A stretch of DNA of 64,000 bases, from positions 18,728 through 82,727 of the forward strand of contig RCNN01000108.1 in the NCBI GenBank assembly GCA_003667245.1, in the 5' to 3' direction. The position numbers and the translations under genes are program-made. The first letter of the stretch is position 1. Every line of letters starts with the position of its first letter. The notes beneath the pieces were generated by a model. That model was not told the origin of the DNA. It was given only the letters and a program-made list of their open reading frames with translations, and searched no databases. This document shows, piece by piece, positions 11,264 through 22,366 of the stretch. Origin of the DNA: Heterostelium multicystogenum. Taxonomy: Eukaryota; Evosea; Eumycetozoa; Acytosteliales; Acytosteliaceae.

Positions 11264-12716
11264 ATGGATGAACATTATGATGCTATTGTTTTGGGAACTG
11301 GTTTCAAGGAGTGTGTGTTGTCTGGACTCTTGTCAGTAGAGGGTAAGAAGGTCTTGCACATGGACCGTAAACGGTTACTACGGTGGTGAGTCTGCCTCCC
11401 TCAACTTGACCCAGATGTTCGAGAAGTTCCGTGCTGGTGCCAAGCCACCCGCCGAACTCGGAAGCACCCGTGATTACAACATCGATTTGGTACCAAAGTT
11501 CATTCTCTCATCTGGTCTCTTGGTCAAGATGTTGCTCCACACTCAAGTCACCCGTTACCTCGACTTCAAGGTTGTCGACGGTTCATTTGTCTACAAGGGT
11601 GGAAAGATTCACAAGGTTCCAGCAACTGACACTGAAGCACTCAACTCACCACTCATGGGATTCTTTGAGAAGTTCTCCTGCAAGAAGTTCTTCCAATATG
11701 TACAACAATATGATGAGAATGATCCAAAGACACATGAAAGTAAGTTTAACCAATGTCAAACTGTTGCTTGTTTGAACATCACATCTAATTCAATAATCTT
11801 TTACTCTAGAATTGGATTTGAAGACTTTACCTATGAAGCAATTGTTTGCTAAATTTGGATTGAAGGAAGATACCATCGATTTCATTGGACATGCTTTGGC
11901 CCTCTATCTCAATGATGAGTAAGTAACGACAATCAGCCTTCTCAACACTCATTTCATTGACTAACAGACTCTGCTATCAATAGTTATTTGGAGCGTCCAT
12001 CTTTGGAAGCTGTTCAAAGAATTAAGTTGTATGCCGATTCTTTGGCTAGATACAGCAAATCACCATATATCTACCCAATGTACGGTCTTGGTGAATTGCC
12101 ACAAGCATTTGCTAGATTATCAGCCATCTATGGTGGTACTTATATGTTAAACAAACCAATCGACAAGGTATCATTCGAGGACGGTAAGGTCAAGGTCGAA
12201 TCACAAGGTGAGACTGCCACCGCTGACTACATCGTTGCCGACCCATCCTACTTCCCAGACAAGGTCAAGACTACCGGAAAAATCATCCGTTCCATTTGCA
12301 TCTTGAATGCCCCACTTCCAAACACCTCAAACGCAGAGTCATGCCAAATCATCATCCCACAAAAGCAAGTTGGTCGTAACAGTGATATCTACATTGGTTG
12401 TATCTCCTCTCCACATTGCGTATGTGCCAAGGGTAAATACATTGCCATTGTTTCAACCACCGTTGAGACTTCTGACCCCGAAAAAGAGTTGGCTCCAGCC
12501 TACGCTTTGCTCGGTCCAATCGTCGAGAAGTTTGTCCACATCTCACCATACTACGTTCCATTGGCCGACGGTCAACAAGACAACGTATACCTCTCTGAAT
12601 CATACGATGCCACCTCCCACTTTGAAACCACCTGCGAGGACATCATGAACATCTACAAGAGAATCCTCAAGAAGGATTTGATTCTCAAGACCGACAAGCC
12701 ACAAGATGACCAATAA
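11264..12716 (+). CDS. Rab GDP-dissociation inhibitor (GDI)
   Basis: Cytosolic protein that extracts prenylated Rab-GDP from membranes and recycles it. Exons are 11264-11739, 11810-11918 and 11984-12716, all with GT...AG borders and matching phases. The N-terminus [20 protein letters not shown] is the FAD-binding-like GDI/REP start. Further motifs are [39 protein letters not shown] and [20 protein letters not shown]. Length, about 440 aa, is normal. One extra base near 11371 (CGTAAACGG where CGTAACGGT is expected) shifts the frame between M-D-R and N-G-Y-Y. It faces away from citrate synthase across 2.1 kb. Confidence 0.92.
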
Positions 12717-13594
12717 ATAATTATTACAAATCAAATCATTCCATTTTTTAAGAAATAAATAAAACCCAAATAACAACAATAATCTGATCTTTTTTGATTT
12801 TATTTATTTTTAACACAATAACTTTAAGTGCCAGAGTGATATCACTGAGTTTAATTTCCCACAAAAGTCAAGCTGTGTGAATGTGAGTGACCTTAAGGTC
12901 AAAAAAGTGTTTAATCAATTTAAAAAAAAGCAAACATTTTTTAAAAATTATTTGAAAAAAGTCGGTTGTTTGTTTTTTTATAAATTAAAATATAGTTTGA
13001 AATTTGATTATTATAAAGTTTTTTTGGTAAACAATCAGGCTTATCACTGTATCATTGTTGTTGTTTTATTTTATTTATAAATATATTCTTTATCTATTAT
13101 TATTAATAATATTATTAGTTTTTGTGTAGATTGATTTTAACAATTGATCATCATTACAATTCAATTTTCATCCATCATATATAAATATAGTAGTATACAA
13201 AAGTAGGTTATCAAATAGTATAAATACTAAAAAGTTGCTTTGTAATCAAATATAAAATTTAAAAACTAGCTAAAACACATTCATCTTGTTTTGTGGGTAG
13301 TTGTTTTATACTATAATAAAATATATCTATTTATATTATGAGTGAGTGGTTTTTATTGTGAATCAAAATTTTTATGTGTGTAATCAATGCATCAATCAAA
13401 TAGTTATTAATAATCATCATCATCATCATCAGAAAAACAAACAAACATCATCATCATCATCAAATATATCAAAAATTTAGTTATTAGTACAATTTAGTTA
13501 TAAGATCCAAATCAACTAATATTTTAATGTTTTTTATTTCTTATAGAAGTAGATAATTTGATTTAGATATAATTTAGAAATCATCAATCATAAT
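12717..13594. other. Intergenic, AT-rich
   Basis: Contains the GDI 3' flank and kinase 5' flank, with an ATC trinucleotide tract near 13417-13460. A 67-codon plus-strand frame (12877-13080) is Lys/Phe-rich in AT-rich DNA and is treated as chance. Confidence 0.6.
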
Positions 13595-15394
13595 ATGGTA
13601 AATAATAATGATGGTAATCCAATTGAAGGATTACCTCCTTCAAAAGGTGATGATATCTTTGGAATAGATTACGCCGATTTGGTTTGGAGAACATCATTGG
13701 AAGAGGTTCATTTGGACAAGTCCCAGAAAGCATCCTATTTCGGAACAGACGTCGCAGTTAAATCATTAAGCTCATTAGTTTCTATTGATCCAGATTATTA
13801 TAAATTCATGCAAAGAGAAATTAGAATTCTAATGTAAGTAAACCTATTTATTTTTGGCTTAAAACCTTGTTTCAACTGACTGATCTAATTATTATTATTT
13901 CAGGGATATGAGACACCCCAATATTGTCCAATATATTGGATCATGTAAACATGAGGATAAACACATGATCATCACCGAGTTTATAAATGGAGGTGATTTT
14001 ACATCAATATCTGAAAAGCAAAGGTCAAAGTGTGACATGGTCGCTAAAGATAAAATTGGCATTGGATATTGCTTCTGCATGTATGGATCTTTTAGTTTAG
14101 TTTTCTCCAAATGGTTCACCTTATTAATATCTCTCCTTTGCTATTTTAGTTTCATATTTACACAGTAAGAAAGTTATATTTAGAGATTTAAAAGCAAAGA
14201 ATATTTTGATTGAGGAACATGGCGCAACTGTAAGAGCTAAAGTATGTGATTTTGGATTTGCAAGAATATTCGATGTTGGCAACAGCGCTGAAAAGAAACA
14301 AGGATACCTAACAATTTGTGGCTCGGAAACTACCATGGCACCTGAAGTTATTGTTGGTTCAAATTATGATGAAACTGTAAGTAAATACCAATGATAGTTG
14401 ATTGTTTGTTTTTTGGATGGAAGGTCCTTTGAAAATACTAATCACTTTTCCATATTATAATTATTAATAGTGTGATGTTTATTCTTTTGGTATTTTGTTG
14501 TATGAAATGATTTGTGGAATTAGAATTGTAAAGAATGAATTGAAAAGATTGCCACAGGAGGCATTCGATTTGGATTGTGATAGAGCATACCAATATGTGC
14601 CACCCAGTTGTCCAAAGGTATTCTGTGAGTTGGCAAGATTGTGTGTTAGCTACGAGCCAAGACAGCGTCCTTCTTTCAAGACAATCTGCATGGGACTCTC
14701 AGATTTGAACTCAAAACCATTCGAACAGTTGGCCTTAAAGGGTGGCAATCCAGTTTCAGTTGTCAACACCATGGTGTCGCCAAGAAGCAGCAATCACAAT
14801 AGCGACAACGACGACAATAGCGGTGGAAGTGGTGGCGCAAACGATGACAACAGCGTAGTATTCCAAGGCTCAGTTATCTACAACAACACTGTCAATGCAT
14901 ACAGCTCCGTGGTACTAGACGAATCGAAAGCAGAGGGAGCCAACCAATTTTTAGCTGAACAACAGCAACCCAAAAAGAATAGAATCACAAACTCCAGTTT
15001 CTTTAAACCACCAACTACATCAACAGCATCTGATATTTCTGTTTCAGCCTCCAATATCAGCTCATCGCCAACCGAAGAGTCATTCAGCGTACCATCAGCA
15101 CTGTTGACATCGTTGACTTTGAACCAAATTAAATATCGTGATCCATCAATCTTTGAAGATCCAGAGAAGATTATCAAGGAGAAGCAAAGATTTATGTCAT
15201 CACCAAACCTGGAATTCAATAACAACAGCAGCAACAACAAAACTGATGAAGCAGAAAAAGACAAACCATCCAATCTTGCTGCAACTTGGTCTCCAGCTAT
15301 GAATCAAAGTAATCAAAACCAACAAAAGAAACACAAAAAAGAAGCAAAAGAGTCGCAAGAAGAAGAGATGATAAAATACCAAATAAAAATATAG
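13595..15394 (+). CDS. TKL-like Ser/Thr protein kinase
   Basis: Exons are 13595-13833, 13904-14080, 14150-14376 and 14471-15394, with phases that agree. Kinase motifs in order: a glycine loop I-I-G-R-G-S-F-G-Q-V (13693-13722, in a shifted frame), VAVKSL with the lysine, REIRILMDMRHPNIV (helix C Glu), FRDLKAKNIL (catalytic loop, H of HRD replaced by F), VCDFGFARI, MAPEVI, CDVYSFGILLYEMICG and RQRPSF. The DMRHPNIVQYIGSCKHED segment resembles LISK/TKL kinases of dictyostelids. The C-terminal 230 residues are Ser/Asn/Gln-rich with a lysine-rich end. Two small shifts flank the glycine loop and another lies near 13993 (GGDFT, expected G-G-D-L-H-Q-Y-L). Substrate is unknown. Confidence 0.82.
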
Positions 15395-15518
15395 TTAACT
15401 AATGAATGAATCTATATATAAATCGTTGTTTTTGGTTTTGTTTTTAAATATACAAATTAATTTGTGATTTATTGAAAACATGATGGATCCATAATGGATC
15501 ATTATAGTTCCAATCAAA

Positions 15519-16349
15519 TTATAAATTTGAGATACCAATGACACCACAGGCCAAACGAGCACCAGCGTGACCAGTGGTCTTGCTGTCTTCGAAGTTACCT
15601 TTACCTAAATCATCTGGGTCAGCATGGACGATCATGGTTCTACCAATGATGGAGTGCTCTCCAAAGAGTGAAATGACCTTAGTCGGACAAGGAGGTCTTG
15701 AGGACAGCCTCAGTGACTTCAACATTACCTAAATCACCAACATGACGGTTCTCATCAGTTGGAGCACCGTGATCTTTCTTGTGTGGGTTAAAATGTGGAC
15801 CAGCAGAGATACAACCGTTGGTGTATCACCAAATTGATGGACATGGAATCCGTGCAATCCTATTAATGTACAACAATCGATTGGGTATTAATACATAATG
15901 CTTCTTGAGTGTCCAATCCATTTTTCGAAAAATAAAAAAACCATACACTCACTTTCTCCCATTCCCGCTCACCTCTCTAACACACTACTACTGATCACTG
16001 GTGTTGTTTGTGGATTGTTGAGTTGTGTTGGTGGATTGTAGTAGTGGGTGTCAATTAATCCAATGGATTCAATTTGTTAAATGATAATACCTTTTCCAAA
16101 CCATGGATTTCAACATCGACCTTGACTGGTGATGATGGAGACTCTTGAGTGAAGTTGACGACTCCAGATACCTTATCTCCCTTTAATACGGCTACAGCTT
16201 TTTGACATTTATCTGTTTTTTTATTTAAATTATCACTATTGGTTTTAGTATTTTACTATATTATATGCAAAGAAGACAATAGCAAAAATGAACAGGAAAA
16301 TCAACAATTTATATCTTGATGTTTGTTGCTGTGGATGTGCTGGTGGCAT
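15519..16349 (-). CDS. Cu/Zn superoxide dismutase with N-terminal membrane anchor
   Basis: Converts superoxide to peroxide and oxygen. Exons proposed: 16349-16257, 16212-16091 and 15859-15519. Exon 1 begins [14 protein letters not shown] followed by one hydrophobic segment ([15 protein letters not shown]), so the enzyme is probably a type II membrane or secreted form. The SOD fold starts at [17 protein letters not shown]. Metal ligands appear in [16 protein letters not shown] and VHADPDDLG, and the C-terminus [14 protein letters not shown] holds the conserved Cys and Arg. Frames break after [11 protein letters not shown] and near 15690, and phases at the two introns are off by one, consistent with indel errors. 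Without exon 1 it would look like a plain cytosolic SOD. Confidence 0.82.
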
Positions 16350-17230
16350 TATTAATTTAATTTTAAATTAAATCAAATCAAAACAAATCAAAAGAAAATA
16401 AAATAAAACAACAATTAAAATGGTAGTATTATTATATTATAGGTAGTGTTGGTTGTTGTTATTGTTGTTGTTGAGTAGATGGAATTCTATGTGTTGTAGT
16501 TATTGTTGTTGGTGGTGGTAATTGAGTTGGTGCGTGTGAATTTTGGATATTTGTTTGGTACTACTAAGACAACAACCAATAGAATAGAATGTTGTTAACT
16601 AGGTGGGTGTTGCTAATGCTGGACAGCTGTGTTAACAGGAAAATGTTATTATTTGTTTAGGCTTTATGGTGGGTGTGGTGGTGGTTAGTGGTAGCTGCTA
16701 GCTATAGGATATTTAGAAAAACATACCTTTTTGAAATTAATATGAAAATTTAATAAATTAGACAACTAATTTGTGTTTGTGTTGAAGAAGCAACTTCTTC
16801 CTGTCCTCGAATGGAATGAATTTAAATCAAAAACAAAAAATAAAATTAAATGCGAATTCTACTTTGACACTTATCAGTGTTTTGCAGATGGGGGTTGAAC
16901 TTCACTGATTGAACACACTTTTTTCACATAATTACGTGAAACCAAAAATGGAAATGAATCATATGGGGGAATTGTCTTTTATCTATTAAAGTATTGATTC
17001 AATAATATTCATTTCCTACTTTAGTACATTTGCTAAATTTGACTTTAAATGATAATCTAATAACAGTATAAGCATAACATAAATATACATTTTCCAAAAA
17101 CATTTAAAAACAGGATGAAGATCAGGCAATACACTGTCAAATTTGAATTCCCATAATAATAGTGCAGCTTCCTTTGCAGCACCTAAAGATGTGTACAAAA
17201 GCAGTAGTAGCTATAGATGTTTATGACACT
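16350..17230. other. Intergenic between SOD and ankyrin-type gene
   Basis: GT-rich simple sequence (GTTGTT, GGTGGT) at 16440-16530 and AT-rich DNA elsewhere. A 60-codon minus-strand frame at 17016-17198 has a plausible helix-rich start but an AT-rich hydrophobic end; I cannot support it as a gene. Confidence 0.5.
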
Positions 17231-18880
17231 TTATTTAGTGATTGATTTGATTTTCTTATTTACAAATTGGTTCAAGAAATCCTTTTCGTCGCGAGGGAGT
17301 GTGTTTCGTATGCTGTTGATAACAAATAATTGTACTTGCTGAAGTTGATTCAATGTATAGTCGATGTTTTCCAAGAGAAACAATTGCATTTCGAAGTCGT
17401 CTTGGCGAGCTTTGGTGATCAATGATTCTTTGCTGACATTCTGTTCTGTTGTCTAGCAGCCATTTGACTAGTCCCATATGGCCATATCGAATGGCATTGT
17501 CCAGTGCTCTATCTGTGCAGCCTTCTGTTCGGTTTTGATGCAACCATTCCACCAACACGACCTCTGAATTTTCGACAGCGATGTCAAATACTTCACTGCT
17601 GAATACATTGGGAATATTGATTTCGTGCAACCAGGCAATCATATTAATATCAGCGTTTCTACACATTAATACCACGTCGAGGGTAACTTGACTGAAAACG
17701 ATATCGGGCTTAGCCATGAATATTCTCTTGACATTGATCAGATCACGATGTTGCATTCGATTGTTTGCTATCCAATCCAGGTCAACTGAGTGGATATACT
17801 CAACAAGCCAATTGCACAGTCGGCCCCTGCTACCACAGGGAGAAAGATCCAATCTATAAAATCACTATTATCTTCTGGAAAACGCTACAGTTGACCAAGA
17901 ATATTTGATATTACTCATCAGTTCTATTCTCGAGCAGCCACTGAATAATATCAATTTGGCCTGCAGCACTGGGGCAGCCATGACTGCGTGAGTAATCCTA
18001 GAGCTATATTTACTGTAATGAAGCCATTAGATAACCGATGAATATCCTTTACTTGCCGCTTGTTCAATTGACAACTTTGACTCCGGTTCATGATAGTTGG
18101 AAAGCCATTCTATTATCTCTAAGTTTCCATTCGATATCGCATAGTCAATACCATTAAAGCCTGTAAATTCATTCGAATAATTCTGATACAGCCACTTCAC
18201 AACATCAAGATGTCCATTCTTTATAGCTACTTTTACCGAAGTAACATTGCACCCGTCAGATGTATTCTTATGTAACCATTCTAATATATCTATTCTTCCT
18301 TCAGATGCTGCAACAGTCATAGCATCTCTTGTAGATGATAGCGGTATTGTATCTTTATTTCCAAGGACCCAATTTAGCATTTCAAGACTGAAATTAGAGA
18401 CTGCTGAATCGATGATAGGCATATCTAGATGAACAATGTTTTTTAGAATGTAGTAGTTTGGCAATTTCCAACTTATTGCAATATATTGCAAAGCTAAATA
18501 CAGTTCCATAGTAAGGAAAATATGGTGTCCGATACTTCGTTTTCTCCAGCAGATACTCAATGACATGCTTGTGTCAGCCTCTTGTCGCGCTGAGTTTATT
18601 AATTTCATTGCATCAAAAAGCTCGGGATTGCTTACTTTGACCAAATGCACCTCCATCCAACGTTTAATTGTATGCCAATACACAAAAGTTTTCGATTAAT
18701 AAAAGTAGTCTGAAAAACTTTATTGGCATGCCAGGTATCTTTATTATAAAGTTGTTTTAAGTTCAACAAATGCAAAGAGGGTATCAAAATTTCACCTTGT
18801 AATTGGATGAACATAAAAAAAAAGAAGCAGATTAGAGCACTACAACTATCTTGAGATTTGCTTAGAATCTCGACGGTCAT
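17231..18880 (-). pseudogene. Ankyrin-type repeat protein, broken in several frames
   Basis: The protein reads in pieces: 18880-18632, 18683-18027, about 17990-17900, 17852-17400 and 17422-17231. Repeat units carry the WLH/WLL signature of the large dictyostelid ankyrin-like family, for example DILEWLHKNTSDGC, DVVKWLYQNY, EIIEWLSNYHEPE, DIIQWLLENRTDE, VLVEWLHQNRTEGC and GLVKWLLDNRTE. Each unit is followed by a short helix such as AIKNGHL or AIRYGHM. At least four frame changes are needed to follow it. It may be a real pseudogene, as this family is expanded and fast evolving, or an intact gene with sequencing indels. No catalytic domain. Function unknown. Confidence 0.65.
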
Positions 18881-18889
18881 CTATGTGTA

Positions 18890-18915
18890 GTGGATCGGAG
18901 TTAACTCTGATTCAC
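18890..18915 (+). repeat. Hairpin with G-U pairs and UUAA loop
   Basis: GTGGATCGGAG (18890-18900), TTAA, CTCTGATTCAC (18905-18915). As RNA from the plus strand this gives 11 continuous pairs including two G-U pairs. The minus strand would have A-C mismatches at those two positions. It lies just upstream of the ankyrin-type gene. Confidence 0.6.
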
Positions 18916-19885
18916 CACCTGCATCGCGCTCTGATAGTGTAGTCTTACTTCGTCATCCCTGCCTAAACAAAGGTTACTAAAGGAAATTTTAGTAAGTTAG
19001 AACAAACTCATAGATATGATCCTAAGAATATGGTCTAATATAACTATGATTTTGACATGAATATAAACCAGAGTTGTTACATTCGTTTGTTAATTATGGG
19101 TTGACAACTGACTCTTTTTGAATTTAAAAAAATTTTAAAATAATAAATAAAAAAAACGAACGAAAGAGTAATAAAAAAACAAAAATCAAAATTAATTAAA
19201 ATATATTTATAAACTAATGAAATCAGAAATACCAAAAAGTTATATAAATAAGTTTCTTATTGTTGTGACTTTTGTCAATCGATCGTTTTTCCAAATAGTT
19301 GATGGTGCCTCAAATTACTATATCCTGTTTGATATCTATTAAGAATAACCTAGTAGCAATTTCTTATTTGGTCATCTAATATATAATATAATATTGTTAT
19401 CAATTTGAAGCTTCGATTATAAATAGTAATGTTTGTTTATTCATTTTAATTTACAAACAATATTCCAACTAATTTATGTATTTTAATGTGTTGTTTGTAT
19501 TATTTTAAACATATCAACCTTAATTAAATTGAAGTCCTCATTTGAAGGTGTTGATGTGAGGTTGAACAACATGTCATCATCATTGCATTTTATGTAACCT
19601 GCATTGAGACATCCCAGTGTTTGTGAGATCGATTTCTTTTTTTTGAAAAGCACAAAACACCCTGATAAGATCCATTGAGAACAAAAAAAAAATCCAAATT
19701 TTTTAATTTTTTATTTTTGTTTCAAAAACAGAGTTCATCAAGTTGATTGATCTATCCTGCTTGGGTGTAGTGGACTTTATTTTTTTTACCATTTCAAACA
19801 ATCATAACTTAATTATTTCTATTTCATTATTTATATTGGATAAGAATAGAATAGTAAAAAAGTAGTAGAAGTAGGTAGAAAAACA
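18916..19885. other. Intergenic, AT-rich
   Basis: 5' flanks of the ankyrin-type gene and of the ERG2-like gene. Nothing else recognised. Confidence 0.6.
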
Positions 19886-20596
19886 ATGGACTATTCAAAA
19901 TATGTTCAAATTCCAAAAATCGACAATGTCAATGACTTTGTACAATTGTTGATCGATTTGAATCCATTGGTCATCGGTACCGCCATCGTTGGTTTGGTCG
20001 TATCCGTATACTTGTTGATCAAGATTCGTTTGATGCGTGGTTTGGTTCTCGACGTTAAGGGTTTGCACGAGTGCACCAAGAAGGGTGTCGGTAAGCCCAT
20101 CGACCAAGCCTTTGAAATCATCACCCAAGAGTTGGCCAAGAAGTACCCAGGTTTCATCAACACCAAGCCACGTTGGATTCTCTTCAACGGTGGAGGTGCC
20201 ATGGGTCAAATGTGCGTCCTTCACGGATCACTCTCTGAGTACCTCATCCTCTACGGTTCACCACTCTACTCACAAGGACACTCAGGTCGTTATTTGATGG
20301 ACGTCTACGACTTCATGATCCAAGGTGAGACCAAGACCTACTTCCCAGGTGAATTCACTCCACGTGTCTTCAAGGCCGGTGAATACTCCTACCTTCCAAG
20401 ATTTGTCGCCAAGGGATACTGTTGCGAAAAGGAAAGTTATATGCTCGAGTACGGACGTGGTGTCATTCCACTCGCACTTCCATACTTCCTCTTCTCATCC
20501 ATCTTTGTCACCCTTGACATCCTTCCATGGTTGACTGCCTGTTTTACTGTCGGTACTCAAGTCACCAAGAATCTTTTACTCCGCAGAAAGATTTAA
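19886..20596 (+). CDS. ERG2 / sigma-1 receptor family protein (C-8 sterol isomerase-like)
   Basis: Single exon, 236 aa, close to the usual 220-230 aa. The family either isomerises the C8-C9 double bond in sterol synthesis (fungal Erg2) or acts as an ER chaperone (animal sigma-1 receptor). A transmembrane segment lies at residues 27-48 (NPLVIGTAIVGLVVSVYLLI). The conserved body includes WILFNGGGAMGQMCVLHGSL, SEYLILYGSP, SGRYLMDVYDFMIQGE, YFPGEFTPRVF and LEYGRGVIPLALPY. Two hydrophobic helices close the protein. Expected location is the ER membrane. It is one of the few conserved genes here with no frame break. Confidence 0.92.
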   Translation: MDYSKYVQIPKIDNVNDFVQLLIDLNPLVIGTAIVGLVVSVYLLIKIRLMRGLVLDVKGLHECTKKGVGKPIDQAFEIITQELAKKYPGFINTKPRWILFNGGGAMGQMCVLHGSLSEYLILYGSPLYSQGHSGRYLMDVYDFMIQGETKTYFPGEFTPRVFKAGEYSYLPRFVAKGYCCEKESYMLEYGRGVIPLALPYFLFSSIFVTLDILPWLTACFTVGTQVTKNLLLRRKI

Positions 20597-21105
20597 AAGC
20601 AATAAAACTGGTTTATATTTTATCAAAAAAATATCTTGGAATGTTTTTTGTCATTTATTTCTCTTCAAAATCAACCCCATTTCACTGCCAATGAAACAAT
20701 CAAACACCCACATTTTAATCGGGGACCTCACGATATTTTAACCAAAAAACACATATTTTTGGTTAATTTAATTTGCTGAAAAAACCCAATGAAATCATAC
20801 TAAAATGTATGGATCACCAATTTAATCATGAATCGGATTAAAAGAAACAGCTAAAGTTTTAACCAAAACTATACTAGTCTAAACTTAAATAACTCCATAT
20901 CATTCTTTTTTTTTATTTTATGAAGTAATAATTATCTTTAGATTTATTCCATTCTAAATGTTATCTATTATAAATAGTAATTGTATAAAATATATATTAG
21001 AAATCTTTAAATGATTCACCTCTAGATCAAATTTGTTTAATTTTAACTTGCAAAATACTATATAATGATAGATGTAAATACATTGTATTTCCAGATTTCA
21101 ATGTA
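20597..21105. other. Intergenic
   Basis: 3' flank of the ERG2-like gene and upstream DNA of the FNIP gene. No start codon or clear 5' exon for the FNIP gene was found here. Confidence 0.5.
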
Positions 21106-22336
21106 TTGTCAAAGATAGTTGGTAACGGTGGTGGTAGTCGTCCCAACTCCATTAAGCCAATCTCAAATTTAAATCATATGGATTTGACTTTGGAAGGTAT
21201 AGAGAGATCAGATTTCAAAATAAAACAAAATATTACCAGTTTAAAATTTCTCTGGGCATTTGCAAAGCCTCTTCCACAAACTTTCACTATACCAAGTTCT
21301 ATCACAAGACTTGATTTGGCTGGACTTATCAATCAAGACATTAAGATTGGATTCTTACCTAGTGGTTTGAAATATTTGGACATGAGTGGTATCAGATTTC
21401 GAACATCCATTGAACCTGGTCTAATCCCCTGAGAGTGGTAGAAGAGCTTGTACTTCCTTACCAATATAATATACCTTTGAAGCCCTATGTTTTAGGACCA
21501 AATGTCAAGAGACTAGAGTTTGGATTTTTCTATAATAATCCTTTAAGGGAATCTATCATACCAGAGGGTGTAGAAGAAATTGAGTTTGGAAATGATTTCA
21601 ATCAAACTTTGGAATTTCTCCCAAGTACTTTAAAGAAACTAAAATTAGGTGGATCATTTAATCAACCTTTGCTAGAAAACTCACTACCAATGGGATTAGA
21701 ACATTTAGTCTTTGGATATCATTTTAATCAACCAATACCCTTTGGAATTCTCCCTGAAACTTTGAAGACTCTTTGTTTTGGTTGTAATTTTAATCAGCCC
21801 ATTGTACCTGCAGGGTCTATCCAAGACAAATTGAAAGATTGGAATTTGGTTATAATTTCAATCATCCTATTCCAAGAGATTCTATCCCCTCCACAGTCAA
21901 ACATTTAACATTAGGAAATCAATTTAACCAAAGAATCTATTATAATTCTATACCCAGAGGTGTAGAATTCCTATCACTAGGTCAATCATTTAAATTTAAA
22001 ACTACTCCTTAATCCAATTATCAATTGGCAACTATCGACAACCTACTGAGAACATCTCAGTTGACCAACTCTTACCCATAGGTCTAAGAGAATTATCATT
22101 TGGAGTCTCACTATTACAAACTCAACAAATTTCTAAATATCCAGCAATCGATACAGTGCTTCAATCTCCTGCTCTCTCAGCCACTTCAGGTTAGGAGACT
22201 GAATCATCGCTTAGTACTAGTTTTCCATGAAATGAGCATGGGTGGATTCATCCTAGAAAATAATAAACTGGATGACCAACTTTTGGTAAAACTCAACAAA
22301 TTGAGTAGTTATCCAAAGTTATCATTCATATCCTAA
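21106..22336 (+). pseudogene. FNIP-repeat protein, interrupted
   Basis: FNIP repeats are leucine-rich-like units of about 22 residues, abundant in dictyostelids. Units seen include GSFNQPLLENSLPMGLEHL, GYHFNQPIPFGILPETLKTL and GCNFNQPIVPAG, with earlier degenerate units ending SGLKYLDMSG and PSTLKKLKLG. A stop follows 21432, the frame resumes at 21435, and further shifts occur near 21830 and between 21908 and 22100. No upstream ATG is found for the first segment; the frame is open to a possible splice acceptor (TTTCCAG) near 21088. Either a truncated pseudogene or a gene with missing exon 1 and indels. Likely a protein-interaction scaffold when intact. Confidence 0.65.
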
Positions 22337-22366
22337 TATAACCATGCTCTCATAGTTTGTAACTAT

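Noticed and set aside
12877..13080. 67-codon frame downstream of GDI
   Set aside because: Lys/Phe/Tyr-rich translation of AT-rich DNA with no coding bias.
16083..16090. Non-standard splice phase in SOD as a sign of a pseudogene
   Set aside because: The phase slip matches the single-base indels seen throughout the window, while all metal ligands of the SOD are intact.
17016..17198. 60-codon frame downstream of the ankyrin-type gene
   Set aside because: The first third looks plausible but the end is hydrophobic AT-rich sequence with no link to the neighbouring gene.
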